Source: Clostridiaceae bacterium (lineage in GTDB: Bacteria > Bacillota > Clostridia > CAYPLH01 > DUMO01). From it: a stretch of DNA of 64,000 bases. Below the pieces are notes generated by a model. The model had not been told where the DNA came from. It saw only the letters and a list, made by a program, of their open reading frames with translations, and made no database searches. A program made the position numbers and the translations under genes. Below, piece after piece: positions 1 through 9,361 of the stretch. The DNA is taken from assembly GCA_012839865.1 (NCBI GenBank), contig DUMO01000019.1, positions 1 to 64,000 on the forward strand, written 5' to 3'. Numbering within the stretch: the first letter of the stretch is position 1; each line of letters begins with the position of its first letter.

Positions 1-349
1 AGCAGCATATCTTCCATATCTTTCTCTGTTATTGCGCAGACTTGAAATATTAAACTTGTGCATTGAATTAAGAACTTAGTATAATCCGATTTTTCTACAA
101 ATTTCTATTTTATATAATTGTGAACAAAATTATAACATAAATTATTGGATTATAAAAGGGTATTATGTTAATTTTTATATTATTTTTTATCGTGCTGGCA
201 TAATAATGCCCCAAGATACAATTTTCCAGAAAAAATTGTATCTTGGGGCATATTTTAAAACAACTAATTAAATCTTCCGTTTTAGCTCAATCGCCAATGC
301 GGACCCCCGGTTGTGTCCGGGGGACAGAAAAACCAATGCTCTTTTTAAA
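1..349. other. Intergenic left edge
   Basis: No coding sequence is convincing here. The stretch is AT-rich up to about position 200. It then holds a perfect 19-bp inverted repeat (207-250) and a small GC-rich hairpin with 7-bp arms (304-310 and 317-323). Whatever gene lies to the left is outside the window. Confidence 0.6.
207..250. terminator. Perfect 19-bp hairpin, possible terminator
   Basis: Arms at 207-225 and 232-250 are exactly complementary (TGCCCCAAGATAC followed by AATTTT), with a 6-nt loop. It lies downstream of the minus-strand transport operon. The T-run after the hairpin is poor on both strands, so it is either a weak bidirectional terminator or an mRNA-end stabilising hairpin. 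Confidence 0.5.
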
Positions 350-1213
350 TCAGTCTCCAACCTGATTTATTGCATCAGTAACAAACTGATCTATTTTCCC
401 TGTATTTATAAGATTGTCAAGAATTGAATTCAGTTTTTCAACGAAATCTTCATTTCCCTTTGCAATTGCTATGGCAGAACCACCGGTATCATCCACCACC
501 TCAATTTCAGACAGTGCAAGGTCCGGATTTGCATCTATATAAGCATTTGCAACAGGCTTCTCCATTACCAGGGCATCTACCTTTTTGTTTTTCAGTTCCA
601 ATACCAGGTCGGAAACCTTTGCAAGTGCTTTTACCTCAGAACCCGGTATCTGCTCCTTTGCAATATCTTCCTGGATGGCGCCCATCTGGGCACCTACCTT
701 ATGACCCTTAAGGTCATCGGCTGTTTTATATTTGTCTTTGTCTTCCGCTCTTATTACAACTCCCTGAGCTGCAGTGTAATAAATTTTTGTGAAATCAACC
801 TGCTCCATTCTTTCCGGCTTCGGTGTCATACCGGCAATGACAATATCCACCTTGCCCTCCTGCAGAGCCATCAGCAAACCGCCAAAGTCCATATCCCTTA
901 TCTCAAGTTCTGCGCCAAGCTCTTGTGCAATAACCTCGGCAATAGCAATATCAAATCCTATGATTTTGTCTTTGCCGTCAATAAGCTTATGAAACTCGTA
1001 TGGCGGATAATCTGCGCTGGTTCCTAAAACAAGCTTTTTGGTTTCCTGAACTCTTTTCAATGTACCACCGGCCTGGGACTGCGTTTCCGATTGTCCTGTT
1101 GTCTGATTCTGTGAAGTGCCGTCTGTTCCGGCTTTATTGCAGCTGGCAAAGCTAAACACAAGCAAAACACATATCAAAAGCAAAGATATTGTTAAACATC
1201 TTCTCCTCAACAT
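350..1213 (-). CDS. Amino acid ABC transporter substrate-binding lipoprotein
   Basis: A 287-aa family 3 (SBP_bac_3) solute-binding protein, expected to be lipid-anchored outside the cell and to deliver a polar amino acid to a membrane permease. The N-terminus is a lipoprotein signal (RRR, hydrophobic core, lipobox FASC). A Ser/Thr/Gln-rich linker follows, then the family signature LVLGTSADYPPYEF and the IIGFDIAIAEVIAQ segment. A strong AAGGAGG ribosome site precedes the ATG. It is the last gene of a minus-strand group containing a second binding protein, permease and ATPase, so it probably feeds the same permease with a different ligand. The ligand cannot be told from sequence. Confidence 0.9.
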   Translation of the reverse strand: MLRRRCLTISLLLICVLLVFSFASCNKAGTDGTSQNQTTGQSETQSQAGGTLKRVQETKKLVLGTSADYPPYEFHKLIDGKDKIIGFDIAIAEVIAQELGAELEIRDMDFGGLLMALQEGKVDIVIAGMTPKPERMEQVDFTKIYYTAAQGVVIRAEDKDKYKTADDLKGHKVGAQMGAIQEDIAKEQIPGSEVKALAKVSDLVLELKNKKVDALVMEKPVANAYIDANPDLALSEIEVVDDTGGSAIAIAKGNEDFVEKLNSILDNLINTGKIDQFVTDAINQVGD

Positions 1214-1315
1214 TTTTTATCCTCCTTATCATTCATCTTTATTATGTACAATAATTTATTATTATAATGCAATTTGTTAATTTAAACAATTATCATATTA
1301 AATTAACAAACTCCA

Positions 1316-2053
1316 TCATTTCCCCTGATTTTTGTTCAGCATTTCTTCATAATGAACCTTTATGTCCGGGAAATTATCCAGGTCTGCCATCCCTTTTTCA
1401 TTTAATTCGTAAATTCCTCTTGCAACTTTTGAAAACCAGCCATAATAATTCCTGTAAAGTATATCTGTTGTCTTTTTGCTGCAAGTTCCAAGCTCTCTTA
1501 AACGTTTTGGTGACATGGGACCATATTTTTGAAGACAGCATGCAATGTGTATTGCTTTTTCCCTGTACGAGGTTGCCAGCTTCTTTCCCTTGCTTCCCCC
1601 TGTATTATAATCTCCGTATCTTTGGTCAAATTCTTTCAAAAGAGTTTTTCTTTTGCGGTTTCCCTGCCCTCTGCTGATACTTTTGTGAAAAGGTGCCGGG
1701 TCAAATACAACCTCAACCTCTGAATCTTTTTTTCCTAATGAAACAACAATAAGGCCGAGCTCCAGTCTCCTTAGCAGGTAGCACAGATTTTTCCACCGCT
1801 TTGAAAACATATCCTTCCCAGGTTTTGGTACTGCCACATATACATTCCCGGTTATCCTTTGCCGCAGCGCTGCCTGTGTAATAAGCTCAAGATTAAGCCT
1901 AATCTTCATTTCCACAATAATAAGAGTGTCATCCTTTATTGCTGTAATATCACAATATTGGACTTCACTTTTTACTGTATAGCCCATATTTGTAAAGTAT
2001 TCATATATCGGCCTGTACAGGTCCTCTTCAAAAAGACGCTCACTCTTGCCCAT
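1316..2053 (-). CDS. DUF2161-type PD-(D/E)XK-like protein
   Basis: A 245-aa protein that resembles the DUF2161 family of predicted PD-(D/E)XK phosphodiesterases. Visible core: Asp35 in CDITAIK, then Glu48-Met-Lys50 in IIVEMKI, the D-X12-E-X-K spacing of this nuclease fold. A basic middle (RGQGNRKRK) leads to a C-terminal part resembling a winged helix ([13 protein letters not shown]...[14 protein letters not shown]), suggesting DNA binding. The start overlaps the end of the upstream ABC ATPase gene by 14 nt, so it is probably co-translated with a transporter. Its role there is unknown; a nuclease in an amino acid uptake operon is odd. Family assignment is by motif recall, and activity is inference. 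Confidence 0.72.
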   Translation of the reverse strand: MGKSERLFEEDLYRPIYEYFTNMGYTVKSEVQYCDITAIKDDTLIIVEMKIRLNLELITQAALRQRITGNVYVAVPKPGKDMFSKRWKNLCYLLRRLELGLIVVSLGKKDSEVEVVFDPAPFHKSISRGQGNRKRKTLLKEFDQRYGDYNTGGSKGKKLATSYREKAIHIACCLQKYGPMSPKRLRELGTCSKKTTDILYRNYYGWFSKVARGIYELNEKGMADLDNFPDIKVHYEEMLNKNQGK

Positions 2054-2807
2054 AAAAGCCCCTTATAAAAGCTCTTGTCCTTTCATTCGCCGGATTTGTA
2101 AAAATGTTCTCCGAGCTTCCTTCCTCGATAATTTTGCCCTTTTCCATAAAAATAACCCTGTCGGCTACATCCCTTGCAAAGCCCATTTCATGCGTAACTA
2201 CAACCATTGTCATGTTCTCTGCGGCAAGGTTTCTCATAACTTTCAACACCTCACCTGTAAGTTCCGGGTCCAGTGCTGATGTTGGCTCATCAAAAAGGAG
2301 AATATCAGGATTCATGGCAAGAGCCCGGGCAATGGCAACCCGTTGGCTCTCTCCCCCCGACAATTGACAGGGATATGAATTGACTTTCTCACTAAGACCA
2401 ATCTTGTTCAAAAGCTCCATGGCAGTGTCCTCGGCTTCCTTGTATGGAATTCCCAATACATGGACCGGTGCCTCGGTAATATTCCTCAGCGCTGTAAAAT
2501 GCGGAAAAAGGTTAAAATTCTGAAATACCATTCCAAGCCGAAGCTTGATTTTTTTAAGTTCTTTCTCAGGTGCATATTCTGCTTTCCCATCCTTGCTGGT
2601 CTTTACCATAACCTTACCGCCAACCGTTATTTTGCCCTTGTCAATTTTCTCAAGGAGGCTCAGGCATCGGAGTACTGTACTTTTCCCGGAACCAGACGGA
2701 CCAATTACAGCTATTACTTCACCTTCATTCACTTTAAAGGAAAAGTCAGACAATATGGTATTTTCGCCATAACTTTTGCACAATCCTTCAACTTCAATTA
2801 TCTGCAA
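2040..2807 (-). CDS. Polar amino acid ABC transporter ATP-binding protein
   Basis: A 255-aa GlnQ/HisP-type ATPase that powers amino acid import at the inner face of the membrane. Motifs in order: Walker [11 protein letters not shown]-loop [11 protein letters not shown], signature LSGGESQR, Walker [13 protein letters not shown] and the switch His in [10 protein letters not shown]. One departure is a short insertion after the first helix ([21 protein letters not shown]). It follows the permease gene by 36 nt and overlaps the DUF2161 gene, indicating a single transcription unit. Length is normal for the family. Confidence 0.95.
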   Translation of the reverse strand: MQIIEVEGLCKSYGENTILSDFSFKVNEGEVIAVIGPSGSGKSTVLRCLSLLEKIDKGKITVGGKVMVKTSKDGKAEYAPEKELKKIKLRLGMVFQNFNLFPHFTALRNITEAPVHVLGIPYKEAEDTAMELLNKIGLSEKVNSYPCQLSGGESQRVAIARALAMNPDILLFDEPTSALDPELTGEVLKVMRNLAAENMTMVVVTHEMGFARDVADRVIFMEKGKIIEEGSSENIFTNPANERTRAFIRGFYGQE

Positions 2808-2843
2808 ATCAATTTCCTCCTGTCTTTTAAGCTGTAATTCAAT

Positions 2844-3536
2844 TTACTTGTAATAACCGAATTTTTTCTCCAGGCTGTTAAGGATCTTTGTAACAATCCA
2901 GTTCAATGCCAGGTATATGATTCCGGCGTAGAAAAATGCGGTAACAGTTGCCGTCCTGTTTGTTTCATTCTTTGTGACTCTGAACAGCTCAGAAACGCCA
3001 ATAATATTTGCCAGTGCCGTATCCTTGACCAGGGTAATTACTTCATTGCCTACGGCAGGAATAATTCTTTTTATAACCTGGGGAAGTATAATCCTTGTAA
3101 ACGCCTGAAATTTGGTAAACCCCAACACAGAGGCTGCTTCATACTGTCCATGGGGTATGGATTCTATGCCTCCTCTGTAAATCTCAGCAAAATATGCAGC
3201 ATAATTTATGGAAAATGCAATAATTACTGCAGCGAACCGCCCGTAATAGGACTTTCCAAATATATAATAGGGAGCGAAATATATAAACATTATCTGAAGC
3301 AGCAAAGGAGTGCCCCGCATAATAAGTATATAAATTTCCAACGGTTTACTGAGCCATTTTTTTGCCGACATTCTTCCGAGGGCTACAAACAACCCCAGGG
3401 GCAAAGAAAAAAGCAGTGTCAGAACAAATATCTGAAGCGAAACGAATGCACCATTCAAAAGGAGCCCCCATTGTGCAATAAAAGCATCCATCTCTTTACT
3501 GCCAAAAAAACCAATCAATTGTTCCATAAAAAGCAT
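2844..3536 (-). CDS. Polar amino acid ABC transporter permease
   Basis: A 230-aa HisM/GlnP-type permease with about five membrane segments and the EAA loop (SIPHGQYEAASVLGFTKFQAF) that docks with the ATPase. The reading frame stays open upstream to 3659, but that extension (MLHVLTIRIS...) is not membrane-like. The ATG at 3536 has an AGAGGT ribosome site about 10 nt upstream, so it is taken as the start; the ATG at 3527 is an alternative. The gene lies between the binding protein (3730-4536) and the ATPase. A 7-bp inverted repeat (GAGACGG/CCGTCTC, about 3577-3603) lies in the leader. Confidence 0.92.
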   Translation of the reverse strand: MLFMEQLIGFFGSKEMDAFIAQWGLLLNGAFVSLQIFVLTLLFSLPLGLFVALGRMSAKKWLSKPLEIYILIMRGTPLLLQIMFIYFAPYYIFGKSYYGRFAAVIIAFSINYAAYFAEIYRGGIESIPHGQYEAASVLGFTKFQAFTRIILPQVIKRIIPAVGNEVITLVKDTALANIIGVSELFRVTKNETNRTATVTAFFYAGIIYLALNWIVTKILNSLEKKFGYYK

Positions 3537-3729
3537 TTTATAATTGACCTCTTTATCCCGGCTTATTAAGCAGCAGTGAGACGGCAAATATATCACCGTC
3601 TCCCGCTGACTTTCAGTATTAATAATAAATGAAATTCTAATAGTAAGTACGTGCAGCAAATAGTAAGTATGTGTCCAACATTATATGTTATGTTTACAAG
3701 ATAATCCCTTCAGGGCTTCAGCTCTATTT

Positions 3730-4536
3730 CTACCTGATAGTGGTGATATCCTTTTCAAACCATTTTTTTGATATTTCAGCCAATGTCCCGTCTTTGGCCA
3801 TTTCCTTCAAAGTATCCTCTACCTTTTTCATAAGTTCCTTGTCTTGCTTTCTGAATCCGATTCCATATTCTTCAGGTGCAAGCGCTTCATCCAGTATAGT
3901 CATTGACCTCTTGCCTGTTGTAATCTGATATCTTGCGACAACCTCATCCATGAGAGCTGCATCTATTCTTCCCGACTCAAGGTCCAACAGCACCATAAGG
4001 TTATCTTCAAATTCTACAACCTCTGCAAGCTTATTCTTGAAATCAGCAGAAGCATCCAGGGCATCTGCAGCACTTGAACCAGCCTGAAGTCCAAGTTTTT
4101 TACCCTCCAGGTCTGAAAGGTTTTTAAAGTTGGAGCTGGTATTAACAACTATAACCTGGCGGTTTTTCATGTAAGGCTCTGTGAATAGCACCTGCTCTAT
4201 ACGTTCAGGATTGATTGTAAAGCCGTTCCAGATGCAATCGATATTTCCTGTATCAAGCTCCTGGATTTTTGCAGTCCAATCTATGGGCTGAAGCTTAAGC
4301 TCGACGCCAAGACGCTTGCATACTTCCCTTGCAGCATCAACATCAAAACCAACAATTTCTCCCTTTTCATCAGTAAAACCCATTGGCGGAAAACCGCTGT
4401 CAAGACCCATTACCAAAAAACCTTTATTCTTTACTTTTTCCCAGGATTTATCAGTCCCCGAAGTCTGGGTACAGCCTGACAGCATTGAAGCCGCCGCAAT
4501 CAATACAATAAGAACTAAAATCAAGTACTTCTTCAT
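3730..4536 (-). CDS. Amino acid ABC transporter substrate-binding lipoprotein, first gene of operon
   Basis: A 268-aa SBP_bac_3 protein with a lipoprotein signal (MKKYLILVLIVLIAAASMLSGC). Family features include LVMGLDSGFPPMGFTDEKGEIVGFDVDAAREV and the GNIDCIWNGFTINPERIEQ segment. The ATG at 4536 is preferred over the TTG at 4539 because an AAGG site lies 8 nt upstream. As the promoter-proximal gene it should set expression of permease, ATPase, DUF2161 gene and second binding protein. The two binding proteins differ clearly in sequence, so the system may take two ligands. Confidence 0.92.
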   Translation of the reverse strand: MKKYLILVLIVLIAAASMLSGCTQTSGTDKSWEKVKNKGFLVMGLDSGFPPMGFTDEKGEIVGFDVDAAREVCKRLGVELKLQPIDWTAKIQELDTGNIDCIWNGFTINPERIEQVLFTEPYMKNRQVIVVNTSSNFKNLSDLEGKKLGLQAGSSAADALDASADFKNKLAEVVEFEDNLMVLLDLESGRIDAALMDEVVARYQITTGKRSMTILDEALAPEEYGIGFRKQDKELMKKVEDTLKEMAKDGTLAEISKKWFEKDITTIR

Positions 4537-4644
4537 CAATTCATCCTTCTTTCACATGCTTAATTAATTCATACATGCTATTTTGCTTTATAACTCTACT
4601 TTAGTAAAGTGTTTTTAAATATTTTTTTTAAATCATTTTCTGTG

Positions 4645-4860
4645 GACACAGTTCAGAAGTTATCCGGCATAAATGAAAGGTATGCAGAACAAGGCTATTT
4701 GCGAAGCAAATCCAGCCAAAAGCGAGCGGGGTCGACACCCCCGAGCTTTTCTCGGAACAAAGCTCATATTTTGTGAAAACCGGCGGGCATTCTGAATACA
4801 AAAATGCTGCTCACTTATAAATGCATATGAACACTTTATACGGCACATCTGAACAGTAAC
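4645..4860 (+). repeat. TIR element, copy A
   Basis: A non-coding element of about 215 bp. The right end is TCTGAACAGTAAC (4848-4860) and the left end carries a partial inverted copy (GTTCAGA at 4651). The core has the small hairpin ATTTGCGAAGCAAAT and a second stem built from GAGCTTTTCT and complement. It shares long blocks with 10402-10606 (inverted) and about 13954-14080. It ends 38 bp after the stop of the U32 gene. Open frames across it are accidental. Confidence 0.8.
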
Positions 4861-4897
4861 TTTAAGTGCGCTGCTCAAAGACTTTTTGGGTTTTATG

Positions 4898-7555
4898 CTA
4901 CACTCCCCTGAAATAATGGCCTTTTGTAAACCCGCGAAGCTCAATGTTTTTTATGACATCATCATACCTTGCAGCGGCATCTTTGCCATTTCCCAATAAT
5001 AAACGGTAGTATGAAACAATTTGATGAATCTCTTCCGGCTCCTCATCAAAAACATTTATGCGGATTGAATCTATTCCTGCTTCTTTTGCTTTGCTGACAG
5101 CTTCAGGCACGAACAATACATTTGAGTTTAAAATCGCACTCCTGCAGTCAATCCTGTTACTGATTACAGGAAAACATATTCCCATACGGTCTTTTAAATA
5201 ATAGGTATCTTCTTCACAGACTCCCCTGCAGAATCCACTTTTATAAGCCCCGCAGACAATACTCCCCAACGGACAATATTCACTTGTCATAAGGGGCAGA
5301 TAACCGTATGCAATTATCTCCTTTTCCAGTCCCGTTGAAGAATCAATTTCCTGGATTTGCCTGAATGTAAGTTCAACGGACAGGGTAATCCCGTCCAAAC
5401 CCATTTTTTTATACTCACCCAGGGAAAAGGAGTTGAATGGGTTCAATGTGAAATCCCCCATTATTTTTATATCAGGTATATCCCGCACAAAAGCAATTGA
5501 ACCCGGGTTGCCTGCAAGAATTCCTTTTATTCCTTCGGAAGCCAGCCTTCCAATGTTGGATTTTATCAAACTGTCATAGTTCCCGCGGGTAATGGGAGGA
5601 AGGTACAAAAACACCTCATTGTATTTTTCCAGGTATTTATCAAGCATCACCCTTCGGCGGCTGTCCAGGATGAGGCTGAAGGGAAGATAAACCCTGTCAG
5701 CATCGGTATCAATAAAATTTATCCCCTTGTGATTAAACAAAAACAATGATATGCCGGTTTTCTCCCTGGATTTTATTCCAGACAAACCGGTTTCTCCGCG
5801 CATATATGCAATATTCCCTTTAGATTTTATTTCAAATGAACCGGTTTCCGCTATTTGCACACTTTTTCCGCTAGTCTGAAGCTTTACACCTGCCATGTGC
5901 AATTGTCTATTGTTAAAACCAAAGCCTCTATTGGTGTTGTTGACGCTTTCCCTGTCACCATCAGTAACAATATCCATTATTATTTCTTTGCCCTGTCTTC
6001 CCGGATACCGTTTGCTGCGCAGCTTTTCCATTTCCGATAAACCTTTTCGCCGGATGCTGTTTATTTCACTTACCGGCAATGATACGCTCCCCTTGATATC
6101 AGCTTCTATCTTTTTAAACACAAAGGGAGTCGAACCGGTCTTGCCCAGTTGACCAGCCAAAAGCTCTTGTGTCAACGGTTTGTTGATTGCAGCTTCCGAA
6201 GCCACATCCCCCATGATGGTAACAGAGTTTCCTGCATTATCCCATACCTCAAGTATAGCAGGCTTGTTCAATTCAACCGTCACCTTGCCAAACAATTCAA
6301 CCTTTTTATTATATCGTCCTTCAAAGGACTTTCTTGCTGATTTTTCAAGCTCCTTATCATAGGTCTTGTATACCTTGTCGCCTTTTGTCATGGCTTCCTT
6401 AAGAAAACCCACCTCTACCGTTTCACCGGCTTTTGCCGTGTCCACCTTTAAACCGTTTTTTATAATTGACGAAACAACTGTACCTGAACTTTTCTCCCCT
6501 TTTCGGATTTCAATTCCGTCTCCGGTGGACAACCGGTCCTCCAGTTTTATCCTGAAGGTTCCTCTGACCAAATCGGAGGACAAGGCTTTTCCAATGTAGA
6601 TTCCCTGGTTTTTGGGGCTTTCATAGGCCATCATATCCGGGCTTTTTCCAAAGAAATACCCTTTGGAAAATCCGCCCCGGTTAAAGATGCGCAAAAGGTC
6701 CCTTCTGTCCTCATCATCAACATTAAGTTTTTCTCCCTCTCCAAGGGAGGAGGCAATATCTATATACTTACGGTATATTCCAACAACCGTTGCAACATAC
6801 TCGGCACTTTTCATTCTGCCTTCAATTTTCAGGGATTTGACTCCCGAACGTATAATATCGCCAATATCGTTTATTGTTGACATGTCCTTGGGACTGAGAA
6901 GGTAAGAGCCCTTTTCAAAAGAAACAGGCTCCCGGGTTTTTCGAACCAGTGTATAAGGCATACGGCATGGCTGGGCGCACTTGCCCCTGTTTCCGCTTCT
7001 CCCCCCTATTATGCTGCTCATGAGGCATTGCCCCGAATAGCAAACACATAATGCGCCATGTACAAACACTTCAATCTCAACATTTGTGTTGCTTGTTATA
7101 TGGCGGATTTCCTCCAGGGAGAGCTCCCTTGCCAGGATAACCCGTTTAAACCCAAGGCTTTCCAGTGCCTTCACGCCTTCCAGGTTATAGATTGTCATCT
7201 GGGTGCTTGCATGAAGGTCAAGATCAGGGAGATTTTTTCTTATGAGACTTGCAAAACCCAAATCCTGGACAATAACACCGTCAATGCCCAATAGATAAGC
7301 TTCCTTGCAAAATTCAACCGCTTCCTCCATTTCCCTGTCAGAAATCAATGTGTTCAGAGTCAGGTATACATTTACATCCCTGACATGGGCGTACTCAATG
7401 GCTTTCTGAAGATTATCCGAATCAAAGTTTTCAGCAAACTGCCTTGCATTATGAAGCTTCCCTCCAAGATAAACTGCATCAGCTCCATTTTCAACCGCTG
7501 CCAAAAATGCATCCCAGCTCCCGGAAGGTGCAAGGAGTTCAATTTTATTTTTCAT
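4898..7555 (-). CDS. U32 family protein with DUF3656-like region (RlhA/TrhP-like)
   Basis: An 885-aa two-part U32 protein. The N-terminal U32 domain (ELLAPSGSWDAFLAAVENGADAVYLGG) carries the cysteine cluster CYSGQC...GRSGNRGKCAQPCR that in E. coli relatives supports RNA hydroxylation (RlhA on 23S rRNA, TrhP on tRNA). A DUF3656-like middle follows. A second U32-like unit near the C-terminus has its own cysteines (CPLGSIVCG...CRGVC). E. coli RlhA is about 650 aa, so this is the longer clostridial form. The start at 7555 is chosen because AAGGGAG lies 8 nt upstream, inside the longer alternative frame. Often annotated as collagenase-like peptidase; RNA modification is the better-supported guess. 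Confidence 0.85.
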   Translation of the reverse strand: MKNKIELLAPSGSWDAFLAAVENGADAVYLGGKLHNARQFAENFDSDNLQKAIEYAHVRDVNVYLTLNTLISDREMEEAVEFCKEAYLLGIDGVIVQDLGFASLIRKNLPDLDLHASTQMTIYNLEGVKALESLGFKRVILARELSLEEIRHITSNTNVEIEVFVHGALCVCYSGQCLMSSIIGGRSGNRGKCAQPCRMPYTLVRKTREPVSFEKGSYLLSPKDMSTINDIGDIIRSGVKSLKIEGRMKSAEYVATVVGIYRKYIDIASSLGEGEKLNVDDEDRRDLLRIFNRGGFSKGYFFGKSPDMMAYESPKNQGIYIGKALSSDLVRGTFRIKLEDRLSTGDGIEIRKGEKSSGTVVSSIIKNGLKVDTAKAGETVEVGFLKEAMTKGDKVYKTYDKELEKSARKSFEGRYNKKVELFGKVTVELNKPAILEVWDNAGNSVTIMGDVASEAAINKPLTQELLAGQLGKTGSTPFVFKKIEADIKGSVSLPVSEINSIRRKGLSEMEKLRSKRYPGRQGKEIIMDIVTDGDRESVNNTNRGFGFNNRQLHMAGVKLQTSGKSVQIAETGSFEIKSKGNIAYMRGETGLSGIKSREKTGISLFLFNHKGINFIDTDADRVYLPFSLILDSRRRVMLDKYLEKYNEVFLYLPPITRGNYDSLIKSNIGRLASEGIKGILAGNPGSIAFVRDIPDIKIMGDFTLNPFNSFSLGEYKKMGLDGITLSVELTFRQIQEIDSSTGLEKEIIAYGYLPLMTSEYCPLGSIVCGAYKSGFCRGVCEEDTYYLKDRMGICFPVISNRIDCRSAILNSNVLFVPEAVSKAKEAGIDSIRINVFDEEPEEIHQIVSYYRLLLGNGKDAAARYDDVIKNIELRGFTKGHYFRGV

Positions 7556-7740
7556 TTTGCAATTCTCCCTTAAAATCATAAGGAAATGTGTTTTCGTTTA
7601 TGTCAATGTCTCAGTGTGTCATTTATACTCGGGCAACATCAATATAATTTTGCGTATAATTATAACACTTATTCCCCGTGGATAAAACCGGAAAAATGAA
7701 AACAGACGTTTCCATGATTCCGGAATAGACAGTAAAAAAT

Positions 7741-7791
7741 AAAACCCGGCTTTTATCTTCCTCTGGAACGGGGAGATAAAAACCGGGTTTT
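7741..7791 (-). terminator. Rho-independent terminator for the 47-aa gene
   Basis: On the minus strand AAAACCCGG pairs with CCGGGTTTT, with an inner AGATAAAA/TTTTATCT stem, and TTTTATTTTTT follows. It sits 24 bp after the stop codon of the small gene at 7815-7958, which supports that gene being a discrete transcript. Confidence 0.8.
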
Positions 7792-7814
7792 GGTCCAAAA
7801 CCATTTATTATTCC

Positions 7815-7958
7815 TTATTTATTCACTTTTTTCTTTTTGTCATCCTTATACGCTTTCATCATACGCCCTTCACCGACATTTTCTCCAAGTTGATCATTGT
7901 AAAAGGCAGGGTCCTGGCTTCCCTTTTTCTTTTTACTCTTGCATTCCTTTTTATCCAC
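7815..7958 (-). CDS. Small Lys-rich protein, 47 aa, unknown
   Basis: A GTG-started frame encodes a highly charged 47-residue protein beginning MDKKECKSKKKKGSQDPAF and ending in a Lys run (DDKKKKVNK). GGAGG (7967-7971) lies 8 nt before the GTG, and a strong terminator follows the stop. Together these argue for a real gene. The middle (FYNDQLGENVGEGRMMKAY) is not low complexity. No signal peptide or membrane segment is visible, and I do not recognise the family. A small basic nucleic-acid-associated or sporulation protein is possible, but that is only a guess from composition. Confidence 0.7.
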   Translation of the reverse strand: MDKKECKSKKKKGSQDPAFYNDQLGENVGEGRMMKAYKDDKKKKVNK

Positions 7959-8129
7959 TCTATATTCCTCCAGTCAAATATTTATTGGACAACTTCCTGT
8001 TTGTTGATAATAAAGTTCAATCCATCATTGCTCATATTGTTTGCAAAATTTTATATTTTATTATTGGTGACCAAAAGGAATATTGACATGTCTTGTGACT
8101 TATACATGGAATAAATAGCTTTATGGTGC

Positions 8130-8216
8130 ATTGCTGTTCAGACGCTATGTAATAAATCAGTAATTAGCATATAAAATGATGGCTGCAATTAATGAAATGT
8201 ATGCAGAATAATAACA
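8130..8216 (+). repeat. Degenerate TIR element remnant, copy D
   Basis: TTGCTGTTCAGACGCTAT at the left matches the terminus of the copy at 10402. About 65 bp further, AATGAAATGTATGCAGAA matches the inner block of the other copies. The spacing between blocks differs and the core hairpins are missing, so this is a rearranged or decayed copy. Confidence 0.6.
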
Positions 8217-8250
8217 AGCGTCATCTCACATTGGATTTTTCAAAAATCAC

Positions 8251-8279
8251 TTGACATCATTTAAAGATTGTATTAGCAT
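8251..8279 (+). promoter_or_regulatory. Sigma-A type promoter for the thiT leader
   Basis: TTGACA at 8251-8256, a 17-bp spacer and TAGCAT at 8274-8279. It is placed about 25-30 bp upstream of the TPP aptamer, as expected for a riboswitch leader promoter. Confidence 0.6.
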
Positions 8280-8303
8280 ATTTTTTAATATGAATAATGT
8301 GAA

Positions 8304-8397
8304 AACACCGGGGAGTTGGGAAAACCGGCTGAGAGGAAGCTGATATTGCTTCGACCCGTTGAACCTGATCTGGGTAATTCCAGCGGAGGTAGTATAG
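8304..8397 (+). promoter_or_regulatory. TPP riboswitch (THI element)
   Basis: Contains the conserved thi-box blocks: GGCTGAGAG (8327-8335), ACCCGTTGAACCTGATCTGG (8354-8373) and GTAATTCCAGCGGAGG (8374-8389). These form the pyrimidine-sensor and pyrophosphate-sensor arms that bind thiamine pyrophosphate. An intrinsic terminator follows 20 bp later and thiT is the next gene, so high TPP should stop transcription of the thiamine importer component. Confidence 0.96.
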
Positions 8398-8416
8398 TTT
8401 TTCTATAGGTTTATTT

Positions 8417-8446
8417 ACCCTTCATCAGGTTTGGTGAAGGGTTTTC
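8417..8446 (+). terminator. Riboswitch-controlled terminator
   Basis: ACCCTTCATC (8417-8426) pairs with GGTGAAGGGT (8433-8442), with one G-T wobble, and TTTT follows. It is the expression platform of the TPP riboswitch. Confidence 0.85.
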
Positions 8447-8608
8447 TATTGCGGGAAATAATCTTGGGCACGGTTGCCTTTTTTTTGCTGTCACTTTCAA
8501 TATAAGCATTTTGCTGTGGCTTTCATCCTGTACTCCCTCCATTAAGGAATCTTTTCACATGTAAAACTACACACTAAATATCATACTAACAGAAAGGGTT
8601 GTTTAAGA

Positions 8609-9133
8609 ATGAAGAACAAAAATGTTAAAATGCTTGCTGAAGCTGGCATAATGATTGCTATTGCACAGGCATTAAGTTATGTAACGGTGTTTCAAATGCC
8701 GCAAGGCGGGTCTATCACACCCGGTTCAATGATTCCAATAATACTTTTTGCCATAAGGTGGGGTCCGAAAAAGGGAATTCTTGCGGGAGCAGTATATGGA
8801 GTTCTTCAGTTCATACTCGGACCCAAGTGGTCTTTTCACCCCGTATCACTGATCTTTGATTATCCTGTAGCCTTTGGACTGCTTGGACTTGCAGGGCTGT
8901 TTAGAAACACCTCAACTGGCATTGCAGGAGGAACGGTGTTGGGTGTATTGGGCAGATTTTTATGCCACGTTATTTCAGGAGTTGTTGTGTTTGCTAGTTA
9001 TGCACCGGAAGGCCAGCACCCACTTTTGTATTCAATGATATATAACGGTTCCTTTTTACTGCCTGAGCTTATTATTTCCCTGGTTGTGGTTCTCCTGGTT
9101 GCAAGAGCAATAAAACCGGTTACAGGCATCTGA
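8609..9133 (+). CDS. thiT: ECF thiamine transporter S-component ThiT
   Basis: A 174-aa, six-helix membrane protein that binds thiamine with high affinity and works with a shared ECF energising module (EcfA, EcfA', EcfT, not in this window). The L1 region QMPQGGSITPGSMIPI and the HPVSLIFDYPVAFGLLGLAG segment match the ThiT family. An AAAGGG ribosome site precedes the ATG. The upstream TPP riboswitch confirms the substrate. The gene stands alone, without other thiamine genes. Confidence 0.95.
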   Translation: MKNKNVKMLAEAGIMIAIAQALSYVTVFQMPQGGSITPGSMIPIILFAIRWGPKKGILAGAVYGVLQFILGPKWSFHPVSLIFDYPVAFGLLGLAGLFRNTSTGIAGGTVLGVLGRFLCHVISGVVVFASYAPEGQHPLLYSMIYNGSFLLPELIISLVVVLLVARAIKPVTGI

Positions 9134-9361
9134 CCGGCATCAGAGCTTGATTACGCAAGTAACAGTCAACACAATAGCAAAATTTCAAAAACTTATTTTT
9201 TAAGCATACTTGTTTTTTCTTTAAAAATATGATAAAGTTTATTTGCTAGTCTATATCTGGTAAGGATTAAAAGGTTTTGAACTATATCCTCTTTAATTTC
9301 ATTGGTTAGGAGCATAGGGTCAAGAATCAATTAATCCAAAAAAATTAAGGAGGTATATAGA

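Noticed and set aside
3577-3603. GAGACGG/CCGTCTC hairpin in the permease leader
   Set aside because: Too small and without T-tract to be called an attenuator; mentioned only in the permease entry.
4660-4944. 94-codon open frame on the minus strand
   Set aside because: It lies across TIR element copy A and into the end of the U32 gene, with no ribosome site and no recognisable protein.
7790-8114. Two overlapping plus-strand open frames of 98 and 74 codons
   Set aside because: They run opposite to the better-supported 47-aa gene and its terminator, with no good start sites.
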